Assembly (NCBI RefSeq): GCF_003711515.1
Contig: NW_021167082.1
Coordinates: 2,907,691-2,971,690, forward strand
Direction: 5' to 3'
Source: Sodiomyces alkalinus F11
Lineage: Eukaryota; Ascomycota; Sordariomycetes; Glomerellales; Plectosphaerellaceae
DNA: 64,000 bases
Positions 23,701 through 36,331 of the stretch are shown here, piece by piece. Positions within the stretch are counted from its first letter, which is position 1. Each line of letters opens with the position of its first letter. Made by a program: the position numbers and the translations under genes. The notes below the pieces were generated by a model, which ran no database searches, was not told the DNA's origin, and was given only the letters and a program-made list of their open reading frames with translations.

Positions 23701-26700
23701 ACTAATTAGGTATTTATCCTCGATTAAAAGAGAGGCATCTTTAATACTAACCTTAATATAGGCCGACTAATTAAAAAGGTAAATAAAATTCGAATAGATA
23801 GTAGTTAATTTAAATTAGATTTAAACTTCTATATCGATAGTAGTGCTATAGCACACATTATATCAAATAAATCACTCTTTTCTACGTATAATACTACTAG
23901 CAGAACAGCTAACTAGGGTCAGGCTAGTAAAATAAGTATAACCGGTACTAGAGACTATTTTATAAAATTTAAAGATACCGGAAAGCAACTACTTTTATAA
24001 CGCTACTTATATATCCTATAACTAAGTATAAATATAATAAGTCTACTAGTACTAGATAAAACTAATACTATACACGGTCTCTTAGGAAATAATAAATTAA
24101 TGTTATTTTCTACTATAGATAATACCCGTAATATCTTTATAACTGCCCTACTATATAACGGGCTATACTAGGCTAAAGCACGGGCCCTAACTTACGGGGA
24201 GGTATTAGGGTCGTCACCCCCCTCATAGCCTTCTAGATCTTCTATAAATATAACAGGAACAAAGGTTATTTCAGATCAAAACCAGTCACAAAGAAAAGAA
24301 CAAAGAGATCTAGAATAGGTTCCATAAATAGAATAAAGAAAACAGGTTCCATAGGTTCCATAATTTAAACAAAGAACCGATTAAAGAGACCGTAATAACC
24401 GTCGAAAAACAAGCACTATAAGAGAAAACCCAACGTTATACCACTACAGACTAGGTTATATAAATCCTACTACTTTAAAGAATATAAATATACCGATATC
24501 TATACAAGCTATCGAAGAAATACAGAGCTATAATACCTATAGAAAAAGCAAGTCAGTTACGCTTACAAATAAAGAATTCATAGATAAATAAAAGGATTTT
24601 TCCTACCTTAAAAAGGTTTATATAGATTTATACGGTCCAATCGACCCTATATCTTATAATAAGAAGCATTGGATCTTATTTATAATAGACCGTTCCACCT
24701 GGTACCTATAGGATAAATTACTAGCCGATAAATCAGAAACGACGGTTATAACTGCTATAAAAGAGTTGAAATTTCCGGTGGAAAATAATAACTATAATAT
24801 AAAAATAAAATAAATAGATATTGATAGCGGGCGAGAATTTAATAATGCCTCCTTTAAACACCTTTTCTTAGGCGTAAATCATAATATAAAGCCCCCGTAT
24901 ACCCACGAAGCATAAGGCTCCGTAGAAAAGGGAATAAGGACTATAATAGAAAAGGTCCATGCCCTTCTTTTCCACTCAGGGCTGCCACGATACCTTTAGG
25001 GTGATGCTGTTCATTTAGCTGTTTATATATATACTAAAACCCCTAATACGGCACTAGGCTTTAAAACGCCTTACGAATTAAAAGAAAACCAAAAGTCGAA
25101 TATTAATAATATAAGGGTCTGGGGATCTATTACTTATTATAAGAATAACGACCTAAATTTAATGAAATTAGACACTAAAGCCCTTCGAGGTGCTCTAATA
25201 GGCTTTAACGATTATAGCTATAAAGTATAGAATCCGTAAACCAGGAGCACTGGCTGGTTCCGCGACGTATATATACTAGAAAATCAGTTCCTTACTTCTT
25301 CTTCGGAGAATATAATTACTAAAAATACAAATAAGCCTGACTATAAAGATAAATATTTAAGTGAAGATTTACCTCCTACCTTATAGGCAGAATCGGTTTC
25401 CTACTATAGACCTTATTACCCTAGTGAGTACTATAAATATAATATATCTAAAGAGGTCGATTTTAATTCTACGAATTTAAAAAGACCTTTTAGTTCTATC
25501 TAAACCGAAGAAGAAGATAACGGTTAAGAATTAGATAATGATCTATATCCGGCGGCTAATATACGAAAGAGTTAACGGGCAGCGGGTTGTTTTATGCCAG
25601 CTGCTAATAAAAATAATGACAATAATAATAATAATACTAAAATAAACAGCACGGCTAATAATAAAAGCCTAGATACCAGGTCTAAAGTATGAATTCCTTC
25701 TAAATCTTTAGAAGAATTTAGGGATTATATATCTATTAATTATGTATCCTACGATACTAATAAGCGCTTATTATATGTAGTAGAAGATACTATTTTAGGA
25801 AACCTTTAGTTAAAAGAAAGTCCCTACTTCTTTTTAACTATAAACGCTCTTTACGAGCCCGCTACCTATAAGCAGGCTATAACCTGCCTAGATAAAGATA
25901 AATAGAGTAAGGCTATAGTAGCGGAAATGACAGAACTTTAAAAACGAAGAACCTGGGATCTAATGACGGTCGATACGCCTTTAAATAACTATATTACCTA
26001 AAATAATACCTATAACGTCTTAGGAGGTTATTAGGTATATAAAATAAAACATAACGATAAAAACAAGGCTATAAAATATAAAACTAGGTGGTGTATATAA
26101 GGGTTTAATTAAGTACTAGGTATTAATTATCTAGAAACCTTTTCTACCACCTATAGGCTAGAAAGCTATAGATTAGCTTTTATACTAGGCGTGTCCTTAG
26201 GCTGGAATTTCCGGTAGTTCGACGTTAAAAACGCGTTCGTATACGCCGAAATAAATACGGATATCTATACTATATAACCTATAGACTTCGAATAACAAGA
26301 AGGCTCTTATAATAGAACTAAAACGATCTATAAGCTTAATAAAGCTTTATACGGTCTAAAAAAGAGCCCACGGCTTTAATATAATCTCCTTGTTAAACTA
26401 TTATGTAATATCGGTTGCTGTGTCTCCGATTACGATGACGGTATTTTTATGTATTATAAAAAGAATAAAAGTACTAATATTATATACCGTGCTATACTAT
26501 TAAGCCACGTTAATGGTATAGTGGTATTAAGCCCCTCTAATACTACAATATAATTTCTATATACAGAAATGTGTAAAGAGATTTCACTTAAAGATTTAGG
26601 TGAAATACATATAGTTCTAGGCTACGAAATAACTATAAATAAATCTAATAAGAACTTTTTTATAAATTAGTGGCCTTATACTCAAAAGATAGTTAATAAG

Positions 26701-27573
26701 TATAATAAACGAAGTCTAAAAAGGGTTAATACACTATATATAACTAAAAATGTGCTCGTTCTAAATCAGGAACAAGCATTAAAAACCGATATAAAATAGT
26801 ACTAATAGGAACTCGGGGCTTTATTATATCTAGCCCTTTATGCTAGACCTGATATAACCTACGCTGTTAATAAATACGCTCACTATATGAGTAATCCCTC
26901 GTGAGAGCACTTTATAGCCCTAAATCGAATTTGGGCTTCTATAAACAGCTTTCTAAAAATAGGTCTTTTATATAATTGTAAATCTAATAAAGATCTTAAT
27001 ATATACGGTTATTATAACGCTAGCTTTTCCGATATAATAGAAGATAGGACTTCACCGTCCGGTTATATATACTGTATCGGAGTTAATAATCCAGTAAGTT
27101 AGACCTTAATAAAATAAAAGATCGTTGCTTGATCTACAACCGAAGCCGAATATATGGCTTTAACAGAAGCTTCTAAAGGAGGAATCTATATATATAATCT
27201 ACATACCGATATTATAAACAATCTAGGTTTAAATAACCTTAGAAACCTCGGTATAAATAATAAAGAACTACAGATTCCTACTATATTAATAGACAGCGAG
27301 AGCGCTAAGAAACTCGCTGAAAACCCCGAATTTTATAAACGGGTAAAGTATATCGACCGGCAGTATCACTACTGCAGGCAACAGTTAAACGATAATAAGA
27401 TTAAAATCGTTTATATAAATACTAAATACAATATAGCCGATATAATAACTAAAGGCCTACCTAAAGACGTTTATAAAACCCTTTGCGGTTATATTAACCT
27501 CGGATATAAAGACGATACGGTGCCTGATTATAGTTTACCGCCTGATAAAGAAATTCTAGAATTAAAATACTAA
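23701..27573 (+). pseudogene. Copia C pol: protease, integrase, reverse transcriptase, RNase H
   Basis: The protease remnant (YIDSSAIAHI) is at about 23830. Integrase has WHYRLGYINP near 24455, VYIDLYGP near 24620, DIDSGREFNN near 24820 and GSVEKGIRTIIEKV near 24915. RT shows WVYKIKH-like blocks near 26040, FDVKNAFVYAEI near 26220, and a damaged catalytic box HVNGIVVLSP near 26505 (both aspartates lost). RNase H is an intact 139-residue stretch at 27154-27573 (MALTEASKGGIYIYN, DSESAKKL, NIADIITKGLPK). Many TAG/TAA codons make it inactive. Confidence 0.82.
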
Positions 27574-27794
27574 GGGGTAATATAACTAGGTTTTTACCTT
27601 CGGGATTTTCCTAGAATAACATTAACCAATAAACAATCAAGGGTTTTAAATATTTTCTCTTAAAAAGAGGTTTTTTATTTATTTTCCTCTTGTATTTAGT
27701 CCTAGCTAGTTACTAGGATTATTACGATACCCTATAACTATAATATACTCTGCTAAGCTACTCCTCGTATAATAAGCAACAGCTTACGAGGGGG

Positions 27795-28179
27795 TGTTAA
27801 TATTATTATCAAATAATATCTAAGTATATTTTATAATTATATATAAGCCTCTAGCTTAATACCAGAGTCTACTATAATATAGCTATACGTATATTATACT
27901 TAGATATATCCTCGATTTATATACGAAATTACCTCGTATATTGAATATCTAATAGTCTACTATCGAGGATAGTATTATATCGTGGTGTAACGTAATAGAC
28001 TATATCGTACAACCACGACTTTGCCACCTCCGTTCGGGTCAAATTCAATGCCCCGAATGTCAGAATCCATTCTTCTTTTTTCTCATACAAGTCACATACT
28101 ATAAAGGAATCCATACTTCTTCGTTCGTAACAATCCAAGTCTTCAATACCAATTTCATCTATTTCTATCGTAATTATCA
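27795..28179 (+). repeat. Copia C 3' LTR (385 bp)
   Basis: It starts TGTTAATATT right after a polypurine tract and ends ATTATCA. The first 215 bp are strongly AT-shifted. From about 28010 to 28179 CA and TG are abundant again and the DNA looks unmutated. The minus-strand frame at 28180-27929 lies inside this LTR and is not treated as a gene. Confidence 0.75.
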
Positions 28180-29819
28180 AAAGCTACTACTAACGGTTAT
28201 ATTATATATCTATAGATACGACTATATCCTATAAGATGCCTTATTGGAATCCTCCTCTTAGTTATCGATAAAATTAAATACCTTCTTCGACGATTCTTTC
28301 GGCTATAACTTCTAAGAGTCGTTTTCAGCACCTATTTTAAGGCTTTTAGCGTCCTTTTTAATATTCTCCCGGAATTTCTTTTATCGTTCGTTCTTCTAGG
28401 TCTTAATAATACGGTTAATGTATTCTAAGATCCCTTTTAAAGGTATATATCCTTTTTTCCTGCGTATCTCGTTAACGTCTAGGCACTTCTATAACGGCTT
28501 ATAATTATATTTGCTTCGTTCTTTATTACGGCAGTCAGAAAGCTATTCCTTCTTTTATTATAGAGAGAACTATTAAGTGTTCTGTTATTCCGATTATACC
28601 GGCTATTACTTACCTTCTTTATCCTTGCCTAGGAAGGTTACCCTATAAAAGGATAATATAGTAGGCTTTTTATCGAGTTGGTATAGGTAGTGGCGTCGAA
28701 GCTATATCGTATACTCCTCCACGATAGATTAAATCAAGGGTAGGTCTTTCTTTTCTAACTGTAGGAGTTCTATAAACTATACCTCTAACCACTCTAGTAC
28801 TACGCTACCGATAGCGTTAAAAAAGCCGTTAATCTAATCTTTGTTAGTATCGTAGGCCCGAATATCGTACGTCTTAGCTTCGCGGTATAGCGTAATAAAG
28901 CCTTCTAGCCAGCGCTTATAGGGTATACGCCTAACGTTTTAGAGATCTTCGTCCTGGCGTCTTTTAGTTAGTGACTTTTAGGCGGCCTTTATTGGCTTAA
29001 GGTGCGTCTTAAGGGCCTTTAATATATCTGCCACTTCCCTTTTACCGGCGTACTAATCCTTTAAAGCAGGGCTAACCGTTTTAGCGATATAATCGTGTAA
29101 GGCTTAGATCCCCCTCTTTTCCGACTTATACCGATCCTCTTCTACCTACTAGATCTTAAACAGTATATCCTAATTCGATACGATACGTTCGTTGGGTATA
29201 GTAAGCGCCTTTAGTGGATCGGCTTGTATATAACACGATAGGCGTTTAGCTTCTTTAAGTTCGGGATCAATAAGGTCGGTGGTATTGTAGGAGAGCGCGA
29301 TAGTTATCACGGCTTTAATCTAAGGCCTCTAGTCTTTCGGAGCGATAAGCGTTATAAGGCCTAGAATAGGCACTACTACCGTAGAAGCTATCGTTATACT
29401 AATAAAAAGTAGTAGAATAGAATACACAGAAAGGTTAATTAACTATACAAGACGCTTTAAACGATAGTGTAATAGAAACGATAAAGCGATTAAATAAAAA
29501 CTAAAGGAGGCGGACGTTACGAATAATACTAAACTACCCGCTATAGACTTAAGGCTGATGTAATAACCTAGAAGCTATAGAATTAATCGGAATTGCTTCG
29601 TTTCGTTGGAACGCCGGGCTTATAACTATCAGAGCACATGTAAAGGTACGGAATTATATATGTATTCATCTAACTAAAGTCTGTAATACTTTATAGAGAT
29701 ATCTAATCATAAGGAAAAAGCAGGGGAAATAACTGTAGATACATAGGATCGAGGTACTACACACGTCTAACACAATGTGATTTGTCACACCTCGATAAGG
29801 TAGCTATGGGTATCTGACA
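28180..29819 (-). mobile_element. Copia D, 5' LTR and gag only
   Basis: On the minus strand: LTR (29819-29627, TGTCAGATAC..TCTGATA), primer-binding site GTTATAAGCCCGG (29626-29614), then a decayed gag in 29600-28185. That gag shows VSPALKD, ADILKALKTHLKP, KSLTKRRQDEDL, RAYDTNKD and RRHYLYQLDK. No pol is present; the element stops at the end of Copia C. The LTR differs from the A, B and C LTRs. Confidence 0.68.
29627..29819 (-). repeat. Copia D 5' LTR (193 bp), lightly mutated
   Basis: Its limits are set by the primer-binding site on one side and the TGTCAGATAC terminus on the other. Unlike its own gag, it is rich in CA and TG (for example ACACAATGTGATTTGTCACA near 29770), so it largely escaped RIP, perhaps because it is the only copy of this LTR in the genome or is too short. 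Confidence 0.6.
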
Positions 29820-30112
29820 ATACTAGTAAGACCTTACCTGGAACCTTATAGGCTTATGCTATCTTTATAAACACTTCCTCTTTAAGGCTCGCGTTACTAA
29901 ACACGTCAACGGCATCGAACTACCTTATATCTAGGTTGAATCGGCCGGCGATAGCTATTAGTATATAAAAGGACGGCGAGGCTAATATAGCGGCGTAACT
30001 ATTTCTTATTTTTAACTATTTTTATTAATCCCCTTATACTATAAAGCGTTCCTTATACTTAGTAAACGTCCCCTCCTTATCTAACTAATAGGTACATACT
30101 TATCTATAGGCG
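29820..30112. other. Unassigned AT-rich segment
   Basis: No coding frame, LTR or repeat from elsewhere in the window was matched. It contains many TA steps, so it is probably old repeat DNA. Confidence 0.3.
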
Positions 30113-30350
30113 AGGACTTTTCTTTTTATGTTTTTATTTTATTTACTACGTGTATATAGCCCTAAAGCTATAGCACGAGTCTATTAAGGAGACTAAGTCT
30201 ATAACGAGTATCTAGTTATCTATATAACCTATATATAAAAGTAAAGAGTAGGCGAACCAGAATTATTAGTCTAGGACTTGCCCTATATAGTAGTGCGCGC
30301 TCCCCGAAGTTCCCTAGGCTCTAGGGCTTAATCGCAGGTAGTATATACGC
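30113..30350 (-). mobile_element. 3' end of a LINE copy (LINE-1/2 family), minus strand
   Basis: On the minus strand it resembles the last part of LINE-2, including GCTATAGCTTTA..GGCTATATACACG and an A-rich tail (TAAATAAAATAAAAACATAAAAA, split by C and G) at about 30113-30145. Only the 3' untranslated end is present, so this is a strongly 5'-truncated insertion. Confidence 0.5.
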
Positions 30351-30500
30351 TTAATTTCGCGTGGTAGGTATATACCCTCCCCTCCTAAGGAGGGTATGTA
30401 CCGGAGGCAGTATGGTTCCACTTATTAGCGTGTAAGCTAATAAATATCTCCCCGAATGTGCGGGGACCCCTATAACGTGCAGGAGCTCCGGGTAGGTCGC

Positions 30501-30528
30501 GCGCGAATTTTTCGAAAGAAATTCGCGC
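30501..30528. repeat. Perfect 10-bp inverted repeat (hairpin)
   Basis: GCGCGAATTT (30501-30510) and its exact complement AAATTCGCGC (30519-30528) flank an 8-base spacer TTCGAAAG. Other hairpin-forming pairs lie close by: TACCCTCC/GGAGGGTA near 30369-30393 and TCCCCG/CGGGGA near 30451-30468. The whole 30351-30606 stretch keeps CA and TG. Confidence 0.7.
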
Positions 30529-30534
30529 ACGGTT

Positions 30535-30605
30535 AAGGGGAGTAGGATTCGAACCCACGGCCTTGCGCGGCCACCAGGCGTGTCTACCACCTATGCCATC
30601 CCCCC
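30535..30605 (-). tRNA. tRNA-like sequence (pseudogene or SINE head)
   Basis: On the minus strand, 71 nt begin GGGGGGA and end TCCCCTT, able to form a 7-bp acceptor stem with two G-U pairs. A clear T arm with the loop TTCGAAT (the B box GGTTCGAATCC) and an A-box-like TGGCATAGGTGG are present. The anticodon arm does not fold: only about 19 nt lie between D and T arms and no 5-bp stem with a 7-nt loop is found. GGTAGACACGC recalls leucine tRNAs. It is most likely a tRNA pseudogene or the pol III head of a SINE, not a working tRNA. Confidence 0.4.
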
Positions 30606-31129
30606 TCTATAAGACTTATATCCACGACCTAGAAGGGCCTATCAAGTAGTAGCAGATATACTAGGAACTAATAGACTATTGCTATAGTATCGCTGTTATA
30701 TAGCTAAGAGATAGTAACCACGAGAAATATCGCTATGACCTAGAAGCGCTAAGGCTATATCTAGATTCCTGGATGTTAAACTATAGAAGAATTGATATAG
30801 AGCCACTAGGAGTTAATAGGGGGTTAAGGATTAAAAGATTAGGTATAATAGTCTTATATTAAGGTAGCCGGGTAGGGATAGATAAGACGATTCTAGTTAG
30901 ACCCCGGATAGCTATATAAGGAGCGCCCTAGAGACCTCTTTTTAGAGTCGGGTAACGAATAGTCTAAGACCTTAAGACCTATCACCTATAGATGAACAAG
31001 TATTTACTTAGGACATTTCGGTGACTTACTCTTATGCCACTCTATACGAGGATACCTTTGACACCGCCTCTTTAAGATTGTGAAAATAATTCTAAAGTAG
31101 TTTTAGATTTTTTAGAAGATATAAATTTA
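30606..31129. other. Unassigned AT-rich segment
   Basis: No frame or repeat was recognised. Composition is RIP-like (TA-rich, TAG/TAA in every frame), though some CA and TG remain near 30990-31080. It separates the hairpin segment from the truncated end of Copia A4. Confidence 0.3.
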
Positions 31130-33580
31130 GAAGCTGTTATAATAATAGCTAAGGCCTTACTGGACTTTACCGTGTAATAGAATAGTATCCGCCTAATGTA
31201 CGCGGGGACTTACAATTACCCATACGCGTTATATTCAGTAGTACGTGGTCCCTTAATCCTTACCCCTAGGTAGCGTTAAAAATCCTTAAAAGGGTATCTA
31301 TACCGTAATAAACGAGACATTCATACTACCTTTATGCTATAGTCTTCTACGGTTACCGCGGTTATTCGAATCCTCCGTGCGGGCTATTATATAGTTTCCG
31401 AGCCGAGACCGTAAACGCGGTAGCGGTGGCTACTACACGTTCAATTATATACTAGCCGTGGATATCTAGTAGTTTATAGATTAGCCGGTGATTACTAGTG
31501 CTACCGATAGTATTACTTATAATACCTTAGCGGTAGTCTCATAGACGTAGCTAGTGTTCCGAGACAATACTCGTGATAAATTCCTTATAGTATACAGCAT
31601 TCTGTAGACGTAGCAGCCTCTTCGTGCCAGATAGGGACTATATACGTAGTTTAACGTCTCTGTCCCCGAGGATAGAGGCCTTATAGATACTTACCTATAA
31701 GGATAAAGATAAAGCACTATTAGGTGATCTAACTATTATAAAACGGCCTTGATTATTAAGAATGCGGATTAACAATCCTGAGTCTAGGATCGTGTAGTTT
31801 AGTAATGCTTTAGCTTAGTTAATAAAGAGAGATACTCTTTATCATGATAATCTTAATCGTGTCGTCGTATAAGGGCATACTATATCTTCTATAGGATAGA
31901 ATCCTTGTCACCCACTTGCGGAGGTGTTAAAGTTTAATACAGGTACTTCTTCCATTATTATTACAGTTAAGGTAATAGGCGTTGTATTATAGAGTTAATC
32001 TTATTAGGAAGATACCTCCTCTATCTTAGTCGCGGTAACGGACCCTAAGACTTCTCGTCTTTTCTATATTACGGTATCCACGCGGCTCTTAAAGCTATAC
32101 TTACGTATCTTCTTCTTTATAATCTTCGTAATATCTTCACGACCACGCTAATATAAGGGCGTATATCCGGCCTTATATACTAATAGGCGGGAGTAGTATA
32201 GGGGTTTTTATAGATATCGTAAGGCCGCCTAGTCGTAGGACGGATAGTCTTTCTGGACGTATCGCTATAAGAGCGCTTCTTATTAGCGTTTTTATTATTA
32301 GTGGTTATATCCTCTATATCGGGGAGGTTCCCGAGGGTATTAAATATACCTCTCCTTACCTTGGGCTTTATCGCAGATTAAAGGCTTTTTATATTATTAA
32401 GAACAGCCCTCAAAGTCTTTATAAAGTCCTTAATCGTTAGTTCGTTTTCCATAATCTTATCATAGTTATTTAGTAGATAGTTATTACTCTATTCCTAGGC
32501 GATAAGTCTAATAGCTTTTAGCGTATCTTTAACCAAATAGTCTACCGTTAATAGCTCTGAAACGTGTATATATTTACAGTGCATTATCGCTGTTTTCCAG
32601 CTTATAACCCACGCGTCTATATCCTTAGGTATCGTCTTTATAGCTGAAGTATACCCTCGATATAGGATTAGGCCTTCCTTATAAAGGTCTATAGCGGTTA
32701 GTCCTGCTTATTCGTGGAGAAGGGTAATCCACGTCCGCGGGCTATTTACGTTTTGATCCTATAGCTATATAAAGAGATTACGTCACGTAGTGCTAATTAT
32801 CCTTAGAATAAATAAGTATAACTTATTAAGCTCCTTCTACTTTGTCTTATACTTATTCTTTTCCTCGCTATATACGCTCCGATCTTATAGGTAGCACGTG
32901 CGTCTCTTTTAGGAGAGGTCACTAATAGATATCAGGATAATCTTAATTAGTGGTTCTTTCATTACGGCTATAGCCGTCTTTTAAGCGGTCGTCCTTTTTT
33001 TTGTCCCGACGGCCATAGTAGTAATAGTAATAGTAGTAGCGGTAGTAGCGGTAGCGGCCGCGATAGAGTCTTAGCCCGAGGTATCGGTAGCGTTATCGCC
33101 CTTTACTATAATAGTGGAAGATAAAGTAGCCGTAGCCTCCTCCGGCTCGAGGTCGACTATAAGGGCTTCATATTTACGAATATTAGGCGGCATAGGCTAA
33201 AGGAAGAGGTAAGCGTCGGCCTCCTCGTCGCTTATCTTTGGATTAAGATAGTTATCCTAGTAGATAGTAGACTTACCGTGTACGGCGCGCTCCTATAATA
33301 CCTAATCCCTTTAGTTAATAAGGGTAGTGGCCTTGTATTCGGCGTTAGATATATTAGAAGATATCTTCGTGTATTTATTGGTTAATTAATTAATTAGTAG
33401 GTAGGTAGTTATGTAAGTACTTAAAATATAATTACTTTTATAGTACAATAGGGTAGCCTTATTGATATCTATTATTTATACGTTGGAAACTCAGCTTATA
33501 ACTATCGTATATTAAATAGGACTTATATAATGATTATCGTAATAATCCTAATAAAGCAGAAATCTTATATATATATTATA

Positions 33581-34039
<459 letters not shown>

Positions 34040-34232
34040 ATATATTATATTAAGTTATATCTCTAAGAGTCTCTTCCTATCTCTTAATTTAGGTCGTAAA
34101 GACTCTATTATAAGTACTATATTATTTGGATCCTATTCGGTCTTTTCCGGTATCCGCCTTTATTATATCCTTATACCCGTGATCCCTAAGGTCCGAAGCC
34201 CTTAATTAGGTATAGTCTATGCCTATACGATA

Positions 34233-34853
34233 TCCTACTTACTTTAAGGGTCGAGCTTAAGCCAGGTAAAAGGTTTTTACTTAGCTAGCGTAGAGTAAAT
34301 AAGACTCTTAATTATTAGTAGCAAAACTTTATAACTACGCTAAAAGGGATATCCTAATATATTCGTAGGGTACTTTTTGCTACTTATTTAATCTATTTAA
34401 TAGAAAATGAGGATAAATAAAGCTAAGACTCTTTATTATAGAATATAGTATGACTGTAAAAGTTAAATACGATAAAAACGGTTAGCTTAAAAGATTCTAA
34501 ACTAATTATATTAAAGCCATGAATTATTATAAATATATCCGGTTATAGGAGGTATTATTATAGTAGGGGGTAATAAGTATTTATATACTTCTATATATTT
34601 AATACTAGATAATAAGCCTATATACCCTTAGCCTGATATTTTATAAGTTAATAGTATATAGTTATATTTAAATACTTTTTGCCGGGCACTGTAATAGCCC
34701 ATAATCCTACGGATACCCACCTTCTATACCCAAATTATATAATCGGCCGTTAGGTTATTCCACCCTAGGGAGGTCTATATAATAAAACAGTTATCTATAT
34801 ACACGCCGTAGTTAAGCCTATAATTTTTAGTAATTATCTTAAGGGCCTATAGG
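34233..34853. other. RIP-mutated spacer downstream of MSP1
   Basis: It is AT-rich with no protein frame and no match seen to the other elements. It reaches to within one base of the MSP1 stop codon, so the MSP1 3' untranslated region and polyadenylation site must lie in mutated DNA. TATA-like runs near 34570-34680. Confidence 0.4.
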
Positions 34854-36331
34854 CTAGTTCTGTACCGGAATACGTTCTCTGTCCTGTCGCATAAAGAAAT
34901 CTTCTGTTCGGACCCCACGGAAAAGATCTGGATTCACCGCGGACACTGGTTTACCAGCTCCTCGATGCTTTCGCATATATTCCCGTACAGGTGCCATAGC
35001 AGCATCACGACAAGCTTCTTTGATGTCGCTGCCAGACATGCCAGCTGTCACTTCCGCAAGATAATCCAAATTGAAATCCTCTGGTTCGGTTTTGGTGTTC
35101 TCCATAATGAGCTGGAGAATTCTTCTGCGCTGCTCCTTGCCGGGTAATCCCACGGTAAACTTCTTGGGCATTCGCCTGAGAATCGCTTCGTCAATGTCGT
35201 GAATGCGGTTCGTCGCCCCGAGAACGACGATACGTGCCGGTAGACCCGAGGCATTAGCAGATGTGAGCCCGTCCCACAAAGTCATGAATCTATAATGGTT
35301 AGTCACCGCAATAGTTAATCCTCAACCAAAGCAACGTGGGGCGTTGGGGCAGTATATCCGTCATACTCGGCTTTGACCATCCCACTTGCTTCGTGTTCGC
35401 CACTTCTTCGAGTGCCCAGGACAGCATCGATTTCATCGATAAATATAATGGCTGGCTGCATTTTCCGAGCCAAGGAGAATACAGCTCGAACGAGCTTGTT
35501 AGAGTCTCCATACCACTTCTCGGTCAGAGTGGAAATGTGTAGGTTTATGAAGGACGCCCCACTTTCGCGAGCAACGGCCTTAGCAAGCATTGTTTTTCCG
35601 CAGCCAGGAGGTCCATAAAACTATTGTAGGAAGGGTTGGACAAATCAGCTACAAGAGTATACCAAATCCTGTCTCGGTAATGTCTTACGGGGAAGGTAAC
35701 ATCAGGGACAATAAGAGGGATAGAGGGCGCGCTTACCAGGACACCTGACGGGGCTGAAAGAAGAGGGGCAGCATGTGAATATAAGTGAGGCATTGTCAAT
35801 GGATATATCACAGCCTCCTTCACCTCCTCGATAATATGTTCTAAACCGCCAATATCTGGGGATATACTTGTAAGTCCATGGATACCGAATAATCACAGCG
35901 TATGATTCCGTTGCCGCTTACCGCTGAATCCAACTGGGATATCCGCTGGTGCCACCATTTCCATCGCAATCAAACTTTCGTATTCATCAAGTGGTATGTC
36001 ATCGACTTGGAAGTCTCTTTCTAGGTTGTTGTCGGTCTCGAATGAATCACCAGCAATCGTCCCCGCCCCATCCCGTCTCCTGGCACCTAGTCGCCGTAAG
36101 TGTTCCCTTGCTCTTAGTCTCGCCTGCTCATGCTTTTCCTTTTCGGGGTCGGTAGCTAGTGTCGTTTCTAGGGAAGAAAGAAAGCTTCGGCCCAAATAGA
36201 TGCCAGTGGCGACCTGTGCAAGTCAGTCTGATGCACCTGAAGTGGAAGGGTATGATGATTTGACACACAACCCCGGCGAGGAGGAACACGTCCACAGCGA
36301 AGTCGCTAAGGCCCTTTTTCCTATCACCCAT
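34854..36331 (-). CDS. MSP1: Msp1/ATAD1 family AAA ATPase of the mitochondrial outer membrane
   Basis: This extracts mislocalised tail-anchored proteins from the outer mitochondrial membrane, using ATP. Five exons on the minus strand: 36331-36269, 36213-35922, 35855-35737, 35620-35367, 35289-34854 (1164 nt, 387 residues, TAG stop). Introns of 55, 66, 116 and 77 nt have GT..AG ends, and the frame is kept across each. An N-terminal membrane anchor (about residues 11-30) is followed by a linker ([18 protein letters not shown]), Walker A GPPGCGKT (161-168), pore loop KWYG (193-196), Walker B IIFIDEID (216-223), sensor GATN (267-270) and arginine fingers LRRMPKKF (280-287). The ATG at 36331 is preferred; the in-frame GTG upstream is not a fungal start. 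Length and motifs fit a working enzyme, and there is no RIP damage. Confidence 0.93.

Larger units (their letters stand above)
21680..28179 (+). mobile_element. Copia C, nearly complete Ty1/Copia element with a truncated 5' LTR
   Basis: It is related to Copia B in gag and pol but is clearly a different subfamily. The 3' LTR is 385 bp (27795-28179, TGTTAATAT..ATTATCA), but only the last 52 bp of the 5' LTR remain (21680-21731). The primer-binding site GGTTATAAGCCCGG is at 21735-21748. A G-rich polypurine tract (about 27786-27794) precedes the 3' LTR. The missing 5' LTR sequence makes a normal insertion boundary impossible to define. Confidence 0.82.

Noticed and set aside
27929..28180. 83-residue minus-strand frame
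   Set aside because: It falls wholly inside the Copia C 3' LTR and has no counterpart in other elements.
30351..30590. 79-residue minus-strand frame starting MVDTPGGRARPW
   Set aside because: It overlaps the tRNA-like sequence and hairpins and shows no recognisable domain; it is probably a chance frame in DNA free of RIP stops.
30535..30605. A functional tRNA-Leu gene
   Set aside because: Acceptor and T arms are good, but the anticodon arm cannot be folded and no pol III T-run follows, so it is listed only as tRNA-like.
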